NCBI GenBank assembly: GCA_029688905.1
Contig: JARULB010000007.1
Location: 62,001 to 126,000 of the forward strand
DNA: 64,000 nucleotides
Reading direction: 5' to 3'
Source of the DNA: Balneolales bacterium ANBcel1
GTDB lineage: Bacteria; Bacteroidota; Rhodothermia; Balneolales; Natronogracilivirgulaceae
Under the pieces are notes generated by a model. The model worked only from the letters and a program-made list of their open reading frames with translations, was not told the DNA's origin and searched no databases. How positions within the stretch are numbered: the stretch's first letter is position 1; every line of letters begins with the position of its first letter. The position numbers and the translations under genes were made by a program. Positions 9,308 through 18,251 of this stretch are shown here, piece after piece.

Positions 9308-9757
9308 TTACTGGAACATGGATTTGATACTGCCCCATGTCTGACGGGCGGCATTGGTGGTATATTCCTGCATCTCCGTCTCGGCGGATATGACCCCGCC
9401 ATTTTTGAGGCCGGCATTGAGACGGTAAATCACCCCTTCGGTTGAAGCAGCCTGACTGCCTGAATCTTTGAACAAATCTTCATCGATACATTCAAAACGT
9501 CCGCCCCCGAGATCCCGGATACAGTCGTTGATCATCTGTGATTTGTTCCCGTTGCTGGTAATTCTTCGCTGAAGCGTGATGGAGGATTCGTCAACTGCCG
9601 AAACATCGGCAAACTCCCAACGCACCACCATGCGATAATCTCCCCCGGGTTCGGCATCAAATCGCACCAGATGCGGATTGGCAGCCTGGGTCATCGCAAG
9701 CATCAGAAAGGCAGCGATTGCAACAAAAGGGAAGTAAGTAATTTGTAAGGACTTCAT
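9308..9757 (-). CDS. Small exported protein of unknown function
   Basis: Not recognised. The 149-aa product has a signal peptide (FVAIAAFLMLAMTQAAN, ~11-27) and a mature part with strand-like segments (YRMVVRWEFADVS, SITLQRRITS) and two cysteines (in INDCIRD and FECIDED) that could form a disulphide. The layout resembles a single fibronectin-like or Ig-like fold but this is a guess. It is directly upstream of pyrR on the same strand with a 6-base gap. Confidence 0.6.
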   Translation of the reverse strand: MKSLQITYFPFVAIAAFLMLAMTQAANPHLVRFDAEPGGDYRMVVRWEFADVSAVDESSITLQRRITSNGNKSQMINDCIRDLGGGRFECIDEDLFKDSGSQAASTEGVIYRLNAGLKNGGVISAETEMQEYTTNAARQTWGSIKSMFQ

Positions 9758-9849
9758 CTGCGGAATATCCGGTATGAAACAGTGCCTGTTCTAATAGTTA
9801 TAGATGAATGTACGAAAATCAAATGCAAGATAGCAACAAACAGTGAATA

Positions 9850-11214
9850 ATGGACATCATCCGGGAAAACTTTTTCCACTTCTTGTGGAAAAACATTCAT
9901 TTCGGCCACACCGACCTGAAAACCACGATGGATGCCGGTATCCGGATCATTCATCCAGGCCATCAGAACAGCGGTGACGGCCCTGACTACCGCTTTGCCT
10001 GTATCAGAATGGGTGGCCTTCGTTTTCACGGGGATGTGGAGTTGCACAAAAAAGCATCCGAATGGTACCGGCATGGCCACCATCGCGATGAGCGTTACAA
10101 TCGCGTGATTCTTCATGTCGTGATACACAGCGACCTGAATGGCAGTGATGTGCACACAGCCGGCGGAGCCCCGGTTCCCACTCTGGAATTGCGCACCTCT
10201 CTGCCGCCGTCACTGTCCAGGCTGTGGAGAGCATTTCACAGGCCGGTTGCCCTGCCATGCAGCGGCCTGGTTCAGATCATACCCGATTCCAGGTTTCGCA
10301 AAATCACCGACGGTTGGGACCGGCGCTATTTCCGGCACCGGCAGGATCGGTTGCTGGATCTCTACCCGGCGGACAAGCCCATGACAAGGGCATGGACGGA
10401 GATGCTGATCAGGGCGGTATTCCAGGGCCTGGGTTATCACAAAAACCAGGATAACATGCTCAGACTGGCTGATTTCATCCTTGAGTGGATTCCGCAATTC
10501 CACAATACCGCAGATCTGACAGCATGGTTGTGCCGCACACCGGACCTGGCCTTGCCGGCGAAACCGGATCATCCCCAATCGGGTGAAAACAATTTGTTCG
10601 CGGGTTCCGGACAGAGCAAACAACCTCCGCACGAACAACATCCCGGAAGGTCCGACAGCGACCGTAATCACGCGGTGCAAACCCTGTCCCGCCTCCTGCT
10701 CCACAAGGCCGGGCTTGCCCATGGCGACAACAGCCAACGCGAACAGTCCATTCTAAAACGGCAGGAATGGGACTTCAGTGCAACCCGCCCGGCGAATCAG
10801 CCGCAGAATCGCATCCGCCAGGGGGCCGAGTTGTATTGTCGCATCCAAACGGTCAAGATGCAGAAATGGCTGACCGAATCGCCGGATGCGCTTTGGAATG
10901 AACTCTGCCGGCTGGAGCATGCCCCGGCTATCGGCAAAAACCGGCGGGACGTACTGCTGCACAATGTGGTACTTCCGGCAGTCCATCTGCTGAGCCGCTG
11001 GCTGGATCACCCCAAACAGGTCCGTGCTGTCGACAGCCTCTGGGAAAGCCAGCGCATCCCTCTTCCGTCCCATCCCCGGAAAATCTTCATTGAGAGCGGA
11101 TTTCCCCCAGGAAAACACTACTACAAACTTGCAACATTGCACCATTTCAAGTATACCTGTTCACAGAAGCGGTGCGACGAATGTGAGGTTCTGAAGTATT
11201 TGGCTCAAGCTTGA
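9850..11214 (+). CDS. DUF2851 family protein
   Basis: A 454-aa protein matching DUF2851, a conserved Bacteroidota family of unknown function. Seen motifs are the N-terminal HFLWKN, the GDGPDYRFACIRMGGLRFHG block (~42-61), the DVELHKKASEWYRHGH block (~62-77, with HxDxRYN following) and the C-terminal CSQKRCDECEVL (~438-449). The His/Asp/Glu-rich N-terminal blocks suggest a nuclease-like metal site, but this is inference. A polar insert of about 40 residues (~236-276) separates the two halves. Divergent from the pyrR unit; tRNA-Gln follows 54 bases downstream. Confidence 0.83.
   Translation: MDIIRENFFHFLWKNIHFGHTDLKTTMDAGIRIIHPGHQNSGDGPDYRFACIRMGGLRFHGDVELHKKASEWYRHGHHRDERYNRVILHVVIHSDLNGSDVHTAGGAPVPTLELRTSLPPSLSRLWRAFHRPVALPCSGLVQIIPDSRFRKITDGWDRRYFRHRQDRLLDLYPADKPMTRAWTEMLIRAVFQGLGYHKNQDNMLRLADFILEWIPQFHNTADLTAWLCRTPDLALPAKPDHPQSGENNLFAGSGQSKQPPHEQHPGRSDSDRNHAVQTLSRLLLHKAGLAHGDNSQREQSILKRQEWDFSATRPANQPQNRIRQGAELYCRIQTVKMQKWLTESPDALWNELCRLEHAPAIGKNRRDVLLHNVVLPAVHLLSRWLDHPKQVRAVDSLWESQRIPLPSHPRKIFIESGFPPGKHYYKLATLHHFKYTCSQKRCDECEVLKYLAQA
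10555..10677 (+). other. Low-complexity insert within DUF2851 protein
   Basis: Encodes residues ~236-276, rich in Pro, Gln, Gly, Ser, Asn and His, between the first conserved half and the leucine-rich second half. It is in frame and without homology to the flanking domains that I can see. Confidence 0.5.
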
Positions 11215-11241
11215 CTTGAGGCATAACATTTCCTAAATTTG
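11211..11241 (+). promoter_or_regulatory. Bacteroidota-type promoter of tRNA-Gln
   Basis: TTG (11211-11213), 20 bases, then TAAATTTG (11234-11241). This fits the Bacteroidota housekeeping sigma consensus TTG-N17-23-TAnnTTTG. Predicted start of transcription is near 11248, about 20 bases before the tRNA. It overlaps the end of the DUF2851 gene. Confidence 0.6.
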
Positions 11242-11268
11242 GCATCTGTTTCTGAAACAGAATGGATT

Positions 11269-11339
11269 TGCCCGGTCGTCTAAGGGTAGGACAGCTGGTT
11301 TTGGTCCAGTCAGTGGGGGTTCGAATCCTCCCCGGGCAA
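11269..11339 (+). tRNA. tRNA-Gln (UUG)
   Basis: A 71-base cloverleaf: acceptor TGCCCGG paired with CCGGGCA, anticodon stem GCTGG/CCAGT around loop TTTTGGT (anticodon TTG), and T-arm GGGGG-TTCGAAT-CCTCC. Discriminator base is A; CCA is not encoded. Confidence 0.96.
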
Positions 11340-11370
11340 CTTAAATTCCCGTTTTTTTAAACTCACGACC

Positions 11371-11405
11371 TAAAAGGATGACCCCTCCGGTTCCATCCTT
11401 TTTTA
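11371..11405 (+). terminator. Rho-independent terminator after tRNA-Gln
   Basis: Stem AAAAGGATG (11372-11380) with CATCCTTTT (11394-11402), followed by further T residues. It separates tRNA-Gln from the prs transcript. Confidence 0.75.
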
Positions 11406-11438
11406 GTATTCACCGACTAAAGGCGTTGCGAAAAAGTC

Positions 11439-12371
11439 TTGGACAAGCCACTAGCCATATTTGCTGGCAGGAGTAACCTGGCACTTGCCCGTGCCATTGC
11501 TGAAAAATACGGTACAAAGTTGGGAGCGGTTACAATAAAGTCTTTTTCTGACGGTGAGTTGTATATCAAGTATCAGCAAAGCATCCGGGGTGCCGATGTG
11601 TTTATCGTGCAATCCACACCTCCGCCCGGAGACAACATTATTGAGTTGCTGTTGCTGATCGATGCTGCCAAGCGAGCTTCCGCACACCGCGTCACTGCCG
11701 TGATCCCCTATTTCGGATATGCCCGGCAGGACCGAAAGGATCAGCCCCGGGTCTCCATTGCTTCCAAATTGTTTGCGAACCTGCTCTCGGAGACAGGTGC
11801 CGACCGGGTACTTACCATGGACCTGCACGCTCCCCAGATCCAGGGTTTTTTCGACATTCCCCTGGACCATCTCTATGCCAGTTCCATCTTTGTGGAGTAT
11901 TTGCATAGCAACCCCATAGAAGATCTGGTAGTTGTCGCCCCGGATGTTGGAAGCCTGAAAATGGCCCGTTCCTACTCCAAGCGCCTGAATGCCGGTCTGG
12001 CATTTGTCGACAAGCGTCGTCCGTCCCAGAATGTGGCGGAAGTCATGAACATCATCGGTGAGGTGGAAGGAAAAAACATTCTGCTCATTGATGATCTCAT
12101 CGATACGGCCGGCACCATCACCAATGCCGCAACCGCGTTGAAATCACGGGGTGCCAAAAAGATTATCGCTTCCAGCACCCACCCGATCCTTTCAGGGCCG
12201 GCCTATCAGCGAATTGAGGACTCTCCGATTGACAAGTTCCTTGTAACCGATACGGTTCCTCTCAAGAAGCCGTCGGACAAGATCCATGTTTTGAGTGTAG
12301 CAGGCCTGTTTGCAGAATCCATCCGTCGCATCTATACCGACGACTCGATTAGTACTTTATTTGATGATTAA
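11439..12371 (+). CDS. prs: Ribose-phosphate pyrophosphokinase
   Basis: Makes PRPP from ribose-5-phosphate and ATP in the cytoplasm, feeding purine, pyrimidine, His and Trp synthesis. The 310-aa protein has the N-terminal IFAGRSN, the flexible ATP-loop region YFGYARQDRKD (~94-104), the MDLHAPQIQGFF segment (~128-139) and the PRPP-binding loop ILLIDDLIDTAGT (~213-225), all as in class I enzymes; length is typical. The only possible start is TTG at 11439, because an in-frame stop lies at 11418-11420 and there is no ATG before the conserved core. It heads the prs-rplY-pth run, with 20 bases before rplY. Confidence 0.96.
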   Translation: MDKPLAIFAGRSNLALARAIAEKYGTKLGAVTIKSFSDGELYIKYQQSIRGADVFIVQSTPPPGDNIIELLLLIDAAKRASAHRVTAVIPYFGYARQDRKDQPRVSIASKLFANLLSETGADRVLTMDLHAPQIQGFFDIPLDHLYASSIFVEYLHSNPIEDLVVVAPDVGSLKMARSYSKRLNAGLAFVDKRRPSQNVAEVMNIIGEVEGKNILLIDDLIDTAGTITNAATALKSRGAKKIIASSTHPILSGPAYQRIEDSPIDKFLVTDTVPLKKPSDKIHVLSVAGLFAESIRRIYTDDSISTLFDD

Positions 12372-12391
12372 CCCTTAAGAGTTTCCGAATC

Positions 12392-13063
12392 ATGTTAAAA
12401 CCACAAGTCATAACCGTTGAAGCAAGCGACCGTCCCAAGGGCAAATCCGCACTGAAACAGATGCGTGCCGACAAGCTGGTGCCTGCCGTGGCCTATGGCC
12501 CCAAATTGAAAAAGAACCTGCATGTCACCATACCGGAACTGGAGCTTGAAAAAGTTCTTGCCGCCAACAAGAAAACCCTGATCAAGCTGGTGCACGGCAA
12601 AAAAGAGTATCATACGCTGGTACAAATGGTGGAATACCATCCGGTAACCGACCGGCCGCTGCATGTCGACCTGTTCGCCATGGAAGAGAAGACCCCGGTC
12701 ACCATTGAAATTCCGATCCGTCTTACCGGTACCCCTGCGGGTGTCACCGAGGGTGGACGGCTTTATCAGCCGCTGCGCCGGATTATGGTACAATGCCTGC
12801 CGAAAGACATTCCCGCCGAAATCGTACTGGATATTGCCGACCTGAAAATCGGTGATACCATCGATGTGGAAAGTATTGATGTCGAAGGAGTCGAACCGCT
12901 GCGGGCGTCCTTCCGGACCATCGCCGTTATTCGTCCGCCGAAGGGTGGTTTGGATGAGATCCTCGGTCTGGATGAAGAAGAGGATGAGAAAGACGAAGAG
13001 GGTGCAGAAGAGGCCGAAGGCGCAGAAGCGGAATCCGCATCTGAGGAAGAAAGCGATAGCTAA
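12392..13063 (+). CDS. rplY: 50S ribosomal protein L25 (CTC form)
   Basis: Binds 5S rRNA in the large subunit. The 223-aa protein is the long CTC type: an N-terminal L25 domain (~1-95; AYGPKL, YHPVTDRPLHVDLFAM) and a C-terminal beta domain (~96-185; GTPAGVTEGGRL, CLPKDIPAEI). It ends in an acidic Glu/Asp/Ala-rich tail (~190-223). The ATG at 12392 begins MLKPQVITVEA. It is placed between prs and pth, a conserved order in many bacteria; pth starts 12 bases downstream. Confidence 0.95.
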   Translation: MLKPQVITVEASDRPKGKSALKQMRADKLVPAVAYGPKLKKNLHVTIPELELEKVLAANKKTLIKLVHGKKEYHTLVQMVEYHPVTDRPLHVDLFAMEEKTPVTIEIPIRLTGTPAGVTEGGRLYQPLRRIMVQCLPKDIPAEIVLDIADLKIGDTIDVESIDVEGVEPLRASFRTIAVIRPPKGGLDEILGLDEEEDEKDEEGAEEAEGAEAESASEEESDS

Positions 13064-13074
13064 TCTGTACGATC

Positions 13075-13632
13075 ATGCCACTTATTGTGGGCCTTGGCAA
13101 TATTGGCGACGCGTATGAGGGTACGCGTCACAATATTGGTTTCTCTATTATCGACCGCCTTGCCGGAACGCTTTCCGCCGGAATGGAGCCTACCGACGGA
13201 CCCTTCATCCTGGGTGTCGGGCGGTTCAAGGGGGTCAAAACCATACTCATCAAGCCCACTACCCTGATGAACAACAGCGGCCTGGCGGTATTACGCGCCT
13301 GCCGGATGTACCATTATCTTCCCTCCGACATACTGGTCTGTTACGACGACATCAACCTGCCGACCGGCAAAATCCGGCTGCGCCCCGAGGGTGGTGCAGG
13401 CGGCCACAACGGCATCCAAAGTATTATTGACCATCTGAAGACCGAGAGCTTTCCCCGCCTGAGATTTGGAATCGGAAATGAATTCGATCGGGGGCAGCAA
13501 TCCGAGTATGTCCTGTCACGCTTCACTGAAGAACAGGCGTCCCCTGTTGCCGAAGGTGTGGAGAAAGCGCATGACGCCTGTCTTACATTTATTCGCGAAG
13601 GTATTGTCCACGCAATGAACGCTTACAATTGA
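13075..13632 (+). CDS. pth: Peptidyl-tRNA hydrolase
   Basis: Recycles peptidyl-tRNA released during translation by cleaving the ester bond. The 185-aa protein has GLGNIGDAYEGTRHNIGF (catalytic N9 and H19), the KPTTLMNNSG segment (~60-69), DDINLPTGKIRLR (~90-102, with the catalytic aspartate) and GGAGGHNGIQSI (~105-116). Length and motif order are normal. It is the third gene of the prs-rplY-pth run. Confidence 0.96.
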   Translation: MPLIVGLGNIGDAYEGTRHNIGFSIIDRLAGTLSAGMEPTDGPFILGVGRFKGVKTILIKPTTLMNNSGLAVLRACRMYHYLPSDILVCYDDINLPTGKIRLRPEGGAGGHNGIQSIIDHLKTESFPRLRFGIGNEFDRGQQSEYVLSRFTEEQASPVAEGVEKAHDACLTFIREGIVHAMNAYN

Positions 13633-13684
13633 TTGGATTTTCCAGTAAAATGTAACGCTACCGAAACCACAAATCATTAATGCC

Positions 13685-15901
13685 ATGCAAACAATTCTTT
13701 ATCTGATACCGCTTGCCGGTATCATCGCACTATTATTCACCTACCTCAAATCAAACTGGGTAACCAAACAGGATACCGGAACCGACAAAATGACCCGGAT
13801 CGCGGGCCACATCTATGACGGTGCCATGGCTTTTCTGAAAGCGGAGTACCGGGTTCTTGCAATATTTGTGGTCCTGGTCGCCATTCTGCTCGGTGTACAG
13901 GGGTACATTACTGAAGAGTCCCACTGGATGGTCTCCCTGTCGTTTGTGGCAGGCGCTCTCTGCTCCGGCCTTGCCGGCTTCATTGGAATGCGGGTCGCCA
14001 CCAAAGCCAACGTCAGAACCGCCCATGCCGCCCGAACCAGCCTTAACAAAGCCCTCGGCGTCGCTTTCTCCGGTGGCTCTGTCATGGGCATGGGTGTCGT
14101 CGGACTCGGCGTACTTGGTCTGGGTCTGCTTTTCTGGCTCTATACCAACGTATTCGGATTCATCCCCGCACACGAAACCGATGCAGACATGCAGATGGTT
14201 CTGGCACGGGTGGTAACCGTCATCACCGGGTTTTCTTTTGGCGCGTCATCGATAGCGCTTTTCGCTCGTGTCGGCGGCGGTATCTATACCAAAGCGGCTG
14301 ACGTAGGGGCCGATCTCGTTGGAAAGGTGGAAGCCGGCATTCCCGAAGATCACCACCTCAACCCGGCAACCATCGCCGATAATGTAGGCGACAACGTCGG
14401 TGACGTAGCCGGTATGGGCGCCGACCTGTTCGAGTCATTTGTCGGTTCGATTATCGCCGCAATGGTACTCGGCGTGGTATTCATGTCGTCGCAGGCATTT
14501 GTGGAAGAATCGGTATTCGGCAGCATGAGCGGGGTAATTCTGCCGCTGGCCATGGCCGGTTCGGGAATCATCATCTCAATCATCGGGACCTTTTTCGTGC
14601 GCGTCAAGGAAGGCGGCAACCCGCAAACCGCTCTTAACATCGGCGAAGTGGTGGCTGCCGGTATCCTGATCGTCACCTTCTACTTCCTGATCACCTGGAT
14701 ACTTCCCTCCAGCTGGACCTACACCGATGCACTTTACGGTGTAGAGCGCACCATTTCGGCTCATGGCGTCTTTTTCGCCTCCATCATCGGACTGATTGCC
14801 GGACTGCTCATCGGCTTTATCACCGAGTATTTCACCGGCGTCGGTAAAAAGCCGGTAATCAACATTGCACGGCAGTCTATTACCGGCCATGCCACCAATA
14901 TCATCGCCGGACTGGGTGTGGGTATGATGTCAACCGCCCTCCCGATTCTGATCATCGCAATCGCGATTATGACCGCCTTCCAGTTTGCCGGCCTTTACGG
15001 TATCGCCATTGCCGCTGTCGGTATGCTCTCCACCCTGGGCATCCAGCTTGCAGTGGACGCCTACGGTCCCATCGCCGACAACGCCGGCGGAATCGCCGAA
15101 ATGGCGGAGCTGCCTCCGGAGGTTCGTGAACGCACCGATCAGCTGGACGCGGTTGGAAACACCACCGCCGCTATCGGTAAAGGCTTTGCCATCGGCTCCG
15201 CCGCTCTCACCGCCCTGGCACTTTTCGGTGCCTACATGACGGCGGCCGATATCCAGGTCATCGATATTTCCCAGGCCGGAGTTATGGCCGGGCTTTTCGT
15301 CGGCGGAATGCTGGCCTTTGTCTTCTCGGCACTCTCCATGGGTGCGGTCGGCCGTGCCGCCATGTCCATGATCCAGGAGGTACGCCGCCAGTTCCAGGAT
15401 ATCCCTGCTTTGAAAGCGGCTCTGGATGTGATGCGCCGCAACGAAGGCAAGGACCAAAGCGAATGGTCGAGTGAGGACCTGGAAACCTTCAATAATGCCG
15501 AGACTTCCGCCGAATACGGCAAATGTGTTGAGATTTCCACCAAAGCCGCTCTCAAGGAGATGGTGCTGCCCGGCCTTATGGCGATCGCCGTGCCGGTCAT
15601 CGTCGGCTTCGTATTCGGCGCCGAGGCACTTGGCGGACTCCTTGCCGGTGTGACGGTTTCCGGTGTGCTGATGGCCCTGTTCCAGGCCAATGCCGGCGGC
15701 GCATGGGACAACGCAAAAAAGATGATCGAGGCCGGTATCAGCTTCGACGGCGTCACCTACAACAAAGGCTCGGACGCCCACAAAGCGGCCGTCACCGGCG
15801 ATACGGTCGGCGATCCGCTCAAGGATACATCCGGACCCTCACTGAATATTCTGATCAAGCTTATCTCGGTTGTAGCGCTGGTGATTGCCACCGCGTTATA
15901 G
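13685..15901 (+). CDS. hppA: Membrane-bound pyrophosphatase, K+-dependent type
   Basis: Integral membrane ion pump coupling hydrolysis of PPi to export of H+ or Na+. The 738-aa protein has about 16 membrane segments and the family signatures [20 protein letters not shown] (~199-218; DVGADLVGK binds PPi-Mg) and DNAGGIAEM (~461). The [18 protein letters not shown] stretch (~492-509) has Ala where K+-independent enzymes have Lys (GNTTKA), which marks the K+-dependent class. Whether it pumps Na+ or H+ depends on membrane-6 residues I cannot align by eye. It starts 52 bases after pth, and a clear terminator follows, so the unit ends here. Confidence 0.95.
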   Translation: MQTILYLIPLAGIIALLFTYLKSNWVTKQDTGTDKMTRIAGHIYDGAMAFLKAEYRVLAIFVVLVAILLGVQGYITEESHWMVSLSFVAGALCSGLAGFIGMRVATKANVRTAHAARTSLNKALGVAFSGGSVMGMGVVGLGVLGLGLLFWLYTNVFGFIPAHETDADMQMVLARVVTVITGFSFGASSIALFARVGGGIYTKAADVGADLVGKVEAGIPEDHHLNPATIADNVGDNVGDVAGMGADLFESFVGSIIAAMVLGVVFMSSQAFVEESVFGSMSGVILPLAMAGSGIIISIIGTFFVRVKEGGNPQTALNIGEVVAAGILIVTFYFLITWILPSSWTYTDALYGVERTISAHGVFFASIIGLIAGLLIGFITEYFTGVGKKPVINIARQSITGHATNIIAGLGVGMMSTALPILIIAIAIMTAFQFAGLYGIAIAAVGMLSTLGIQLAVDAYGPIADNAGGIAEMAELPPEVRERTDQLDAVGNTTAAIGKGFAIGSAALTALALFGAYMTAADIQVIDISQAGVMAGLFVGGMLAFVFSALSMGAVGRAAMSMIQEVRRQFQDIPALKAALDVMRRNEGKDQSEWSSEDLETFNNAETSAEYGKCVEISTKAALKEMVLPGLMAIAVPVIVGFVFGAEALGGLLAGVTVSGVLMALFQANAGGAWDNAKKMIEAGISFDGVTYNKGSDAHKAAVTGDTVGDPLKDTSGPSLNILIKLISVVALVIATAL

Positions 15902-15970
15902 TCGTTGCCGAATCGCGAGTACCCATGCAGCGCCACTCGTGAACGCCTTTCAATCGGCGAGAAAACATGA

Positions 15971-16001
15971 AGCCCCGGGAATCTTTTCCGGGGCTTTATT
16001 T
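15971..16001 (+). terminator. Rho-independent terminator after hppA
   Basis: Perfect 8-bp stem AGCCCCGG (15971-15978) with CCGGGGCT (15988-15995), 9-base loop, then TTATTTGT. It lies 70 bases after the hppA stop and just before the next gene. Confidence 0.85.
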
Positions 16002-16012
16002 GTATTAGGGGC

Positions 16013-16906
16013 ATGGATATTCTCAAAATCATCTTTGAACACGACATGACGCTGGAGCATCTCTCCGGCAACAGCGACCCCCGCAACAGCAACCGGGAAG
16101 CGACCCTCGAATCCTTTTTTCATCCACAGCAAACCTATAACCGCTACTATTTTACCGGAACGCGTCTGCCGGAGCAGCGCTTCGGATTCAACGCGCTGCA
16201 CGCCTTCCCGGAACTGCTGGAGCGGCTGGACCAGCTCATCACTCCCAGGAAACCCCGCGATCCGGCACATTTTGGCAACATCACTCACGATACGGGGCGA
16301 ACGGCTCCCGGAGCCACTTCCGGGGACTCTGTAAAACCCGGTTCCATCCCGAACCCCAACGCTGTGCAGAATGCGGATAAATCTCCGGATATGTCCTCTA
16401 CCGCACAGCATGCCGCCGGATCCCCTGCAACCGGCACCTCCCCGGGCAGCGGCTCAGGATACACTCAAAACGACTGGTACTGGCATCACACCAATGGCAC
16501 CCGGTACTCCTCCCTCTCACAGGCGTTCCAAAATCTGAAACCGGCGGAGGTGCTGGTCGGTGGCACCCATCATCCCGACAAACAGGCGATGGCGGCAATG
16601 GAGGCCGATCCACAGACCGGCTTGCGTGAACGTTTCAAACCACTTACACACCTCCTGGACAACGACCATCCGGTATTCATCGCTGAAAAAGCCCACCATG
16701 GCACCGACCTTCATCTGTTCTCCCGCCATAATTTGTATGAGCCCATTTTCAACACCTTCCGTGACGCCACCGGCCCCGGCCTGCGTTACTTCAGCATCAA
16801 CGGCAAGAGGGTTTCCGGCGAACGCCATTTCTATTTCGAAACCTGGACGCTGAACCGCCCTCCCCATGGCTTTCAGGAAGTTACCAAAGAAGCTCGCCTG
16901 CGCTGA
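16013..16906 (+). CDS. Unrecognised 297-aa protein with a disordered middle
   Basis: I do not recognise a family. The N-terminal ~78 residues ([38 protein letters not shown]) and the C-terminal ~145 residues ([49 protein letters not shown]) look globular. They are separated by ~70 residues of Pro/Ser/Thr/Gly/Asn low complexity (~79-150). The C-terminal part has many His residues (THHPDK, KAHHGTD), which could form a metal site. No signal peptide or membrane segment, so probably cytoplasmic. It starts 11 bases after the hppA terminator; the next gene is 100 bases on. Confidence 0.6.
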   Translation: MDILKIIFEHDMTLEHLSGNSDPRNSNREATLESFFHPQQTYNRYYFTGTRLPEQRFGFNALHAFPELLERLDQLITPRKPRDPAHFGNITHDTGRTAPGATSGDSVKPGSIPNPNAVQNADKSPDMSSTAQHAAGSPATGTSPGSGSGYTQNDWYWHHTNGTRYSSLSQAFQNLKPAEVLVGGTHHPDKQAMAAMEADPQTGLRERFKPLTHLLDNDHPVFIAEKAHHGTDLHLFSRHNLYEPIFNTFRDATGPGLRYFSINGKRVSGERHFYFETWTLNRPPHGFQEVTKEARLR

Positions 16907-17013
16907 CCTGCAATTTATGCTGTTATTTTAAACTTTATGAATGTATTATCGTAGGCATCAGCATGCAGACAACCACTTATCCGGCAAGCGGCCGATAAAC
17001 GGAGGGAATGATC

Positions 17014-17355
17014 ATGAACGAACAAAAAGTGGACATGTTCATCATGTCCAACAGCAAGTATTTCGAGCCTTATCACCTGGAAACCTTGCGGCAAAACCTG
17101 CTCAAGGCGGAGGAATCCAGGTTCAACCGAATTCAGGTCACCAGTTTCAAGGATCCCACACTCGCCCTGGTAGTCTCCCTGCTGGGCGGACCGCTCGGCA
17201 TCGACCGGTTTTATATTGGGGATGTCGGACTCGGAATCGCCAAACTGCTTACCTGCGGCGGTTTGGGCATATGGACCTTCGTGGATTACTTTCTGATTAT
17301 GGGCCGCACCCGCGAAGCCAACTTTGAGAAATATCAGGAGTTGATCTACTTTTAG
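17014..17355 (+). CDS. TM2 domain-containing membrane protein
   Basis: A 113-aa protein with an N-terminal cytoplasmic part (~1-45) and a TM2 domain (~48-100): ALVVSLLGGPLGIDRFYIGDVGL-type first hairpin with the hallmark G-x-DRFYIG, then KLLTCGGLGIWTFVDYFLIM. TM2 proteins are small double-spanning membrane proteins of poorly known role. Two in-frame ATGs exist; GGAGGG at 17001-17006 is 7 bases before the ATG at 17014 and almost touches the one at 17008, so 17014 is chosen. It begins a four-gene membrane cluster ending at 19000. Confidence 0.85.
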   Translation: MNEQKVDMFIMSNSKYFEPYHLETLRQNLLKAEESRFNRIQVTSFKDPTLALVVSLLGGPLGIDRFYIGDVGLGIAKLLTCGGLGIWTFVDYFLIMGRTREANFEKYQELIYF

Positions 17356-17369
17356 GCTCCGCTACGATC

Positions 17370-17783
17370 ATGCTGAAACGCAATCGGTTATATGGACTGA
17401 TTCTGACTCTCAGTGTCGCAGCGGGCGCGTTGCTGTTGTACACCGGCTTGTCAGCGGGCCAAGGTTCTGAAGTCATAATATGCCCGTTTAAACTCCTTAC
17501 CGGCATGCCCTGTCCCTCGTGCGGTACTGCAAGGGCCGTCCTTCTAATAACCGAAGGCGATCTTTTCACTTCCGTTATGATGAACCCGCTCGGCATTCCA
17601 GCCGCCATCGCCCTCCTGGTAACACCAGCCTGGGTAGCCGCTGACCTGCTGCGTAACAGCGACAGCCTCTTCCGGGCATTTCGCGAAACCGAACGGTTTA
17701 TTTCAAGCCACAAGTGGGCGGCCTTCCTGCTGGCAGCCCTCATATCCGCCAACTGGATATGGAACTTCACAAAAGGGCTGTAA
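17370..17783 (+). CDS. DUF2752 family membrane protein
   Basis: A 137-aa protein with three predicted membrane segments (LILTLSVAAGALLLYTGL, ~10-27; a central one ~73-90; and AAFLLAALISANWIWNF, ~117-133). The signature CPFKLLTGMPCPSCGTARA (~39-57) with three cysteines is the DUF2752 hallmark. The function of the family is unknown. It starts 14 bases after the TM2 gene and ends 21 bases before the next. Confidence 0.85.
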   Translation: MLKRNRLYGLILTLSVAAGALLLYTGLSAGQGSEVIICPFKLLTGMPCPSCGTARAVLLITEGDLFTSVMMNPLGIPAAIALLVTPAWVAADLLRNSDSLFRAFRETERFISSHKWAAFLLAALISANWIWNFTKGL

Positions 17784-17804
17784 CCACGCCATACTGTCAT
17801 CGCC

Positions 17805-18251
17805 ATGCTCTATCACACTGAATTCCCTTACTCCCCGGACGATACGGAGCGTGAAAAAGCATCCAACAGCTACCTGATATCGTTGATTGCCATCATTGCC
17901 GGCGCACCCATGCCGTTTGTCAATCTCCTGGCTACGCTCATTTTTTACCTTGGAAACAGAAAGGGGGCCTATTTCACAAGATGGCACTGCACCCAGGCCA
18001 TGATGTCACAAATCACGCTCTTTTTTGTCAATGCCGCTGCCGTCGGCTGGACGGTGCACATTTTCATCGGCGGCGGCACATTGACCAACGTCTATATCGC
18101 TTATCTGATCACCGCGCTGCTGGTCAATTTGATTGAATTTGTGATGACCATCTACACCGCCATCGCGACACGCAGGGGCCGCCATATTGAGTGGTGGTTT
18201 TGGGGGGCGCTGGCCAATACTATCTGCAAACCGGAACGGAGCACATCATGA
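17805..18251 (+). CDS. DUF4870-like membrane protein
   Basis: A 148-aa protein with three to four membrane segments. It begins with a soluble N-terminus (~1-20), followed by YLISLIAIIAGAPMPFVNLLA (~23-43), the YFTRWHCTQAMM segment after a charged turn (~56-67), and two more hydrophobic stretches. A His-Cys-Gln or similar block following a short loop is seen in DUF4870/Tic20-type proteins, so I place it there tentatively. The stop codon overlaps the ATG of the M48 gene (ATGA at 18248-18251), showing translational coupling. Confidence 0.6.
   Translation: MLYHTEFPYSPDDTEREKASNSYLISLIAIIAGAPMPFVNLLATLIFYLGNRKGAYFTRWHCTQAMMSQITLFFVNAAAVGWTVHIFIGGGTLTNVYIAYLITALLVNLIEFVMTIYTAIATRRGRHIEWWFWGALANTICKPERSTS

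Noticed and set aside
8771-9757. pyr-operon attenuator controlled by PyrR
   Set aside because: No pyr gene or terminator/antiterminator pair is seen around pyrR; pyrF is 11 kb away and has no such leader.
14930-15781. 283-codon minus-strand frame opposite hppA
   Set aside because: Antisense shadow of the pyrophosphatase; no start signal or recognisable domain.
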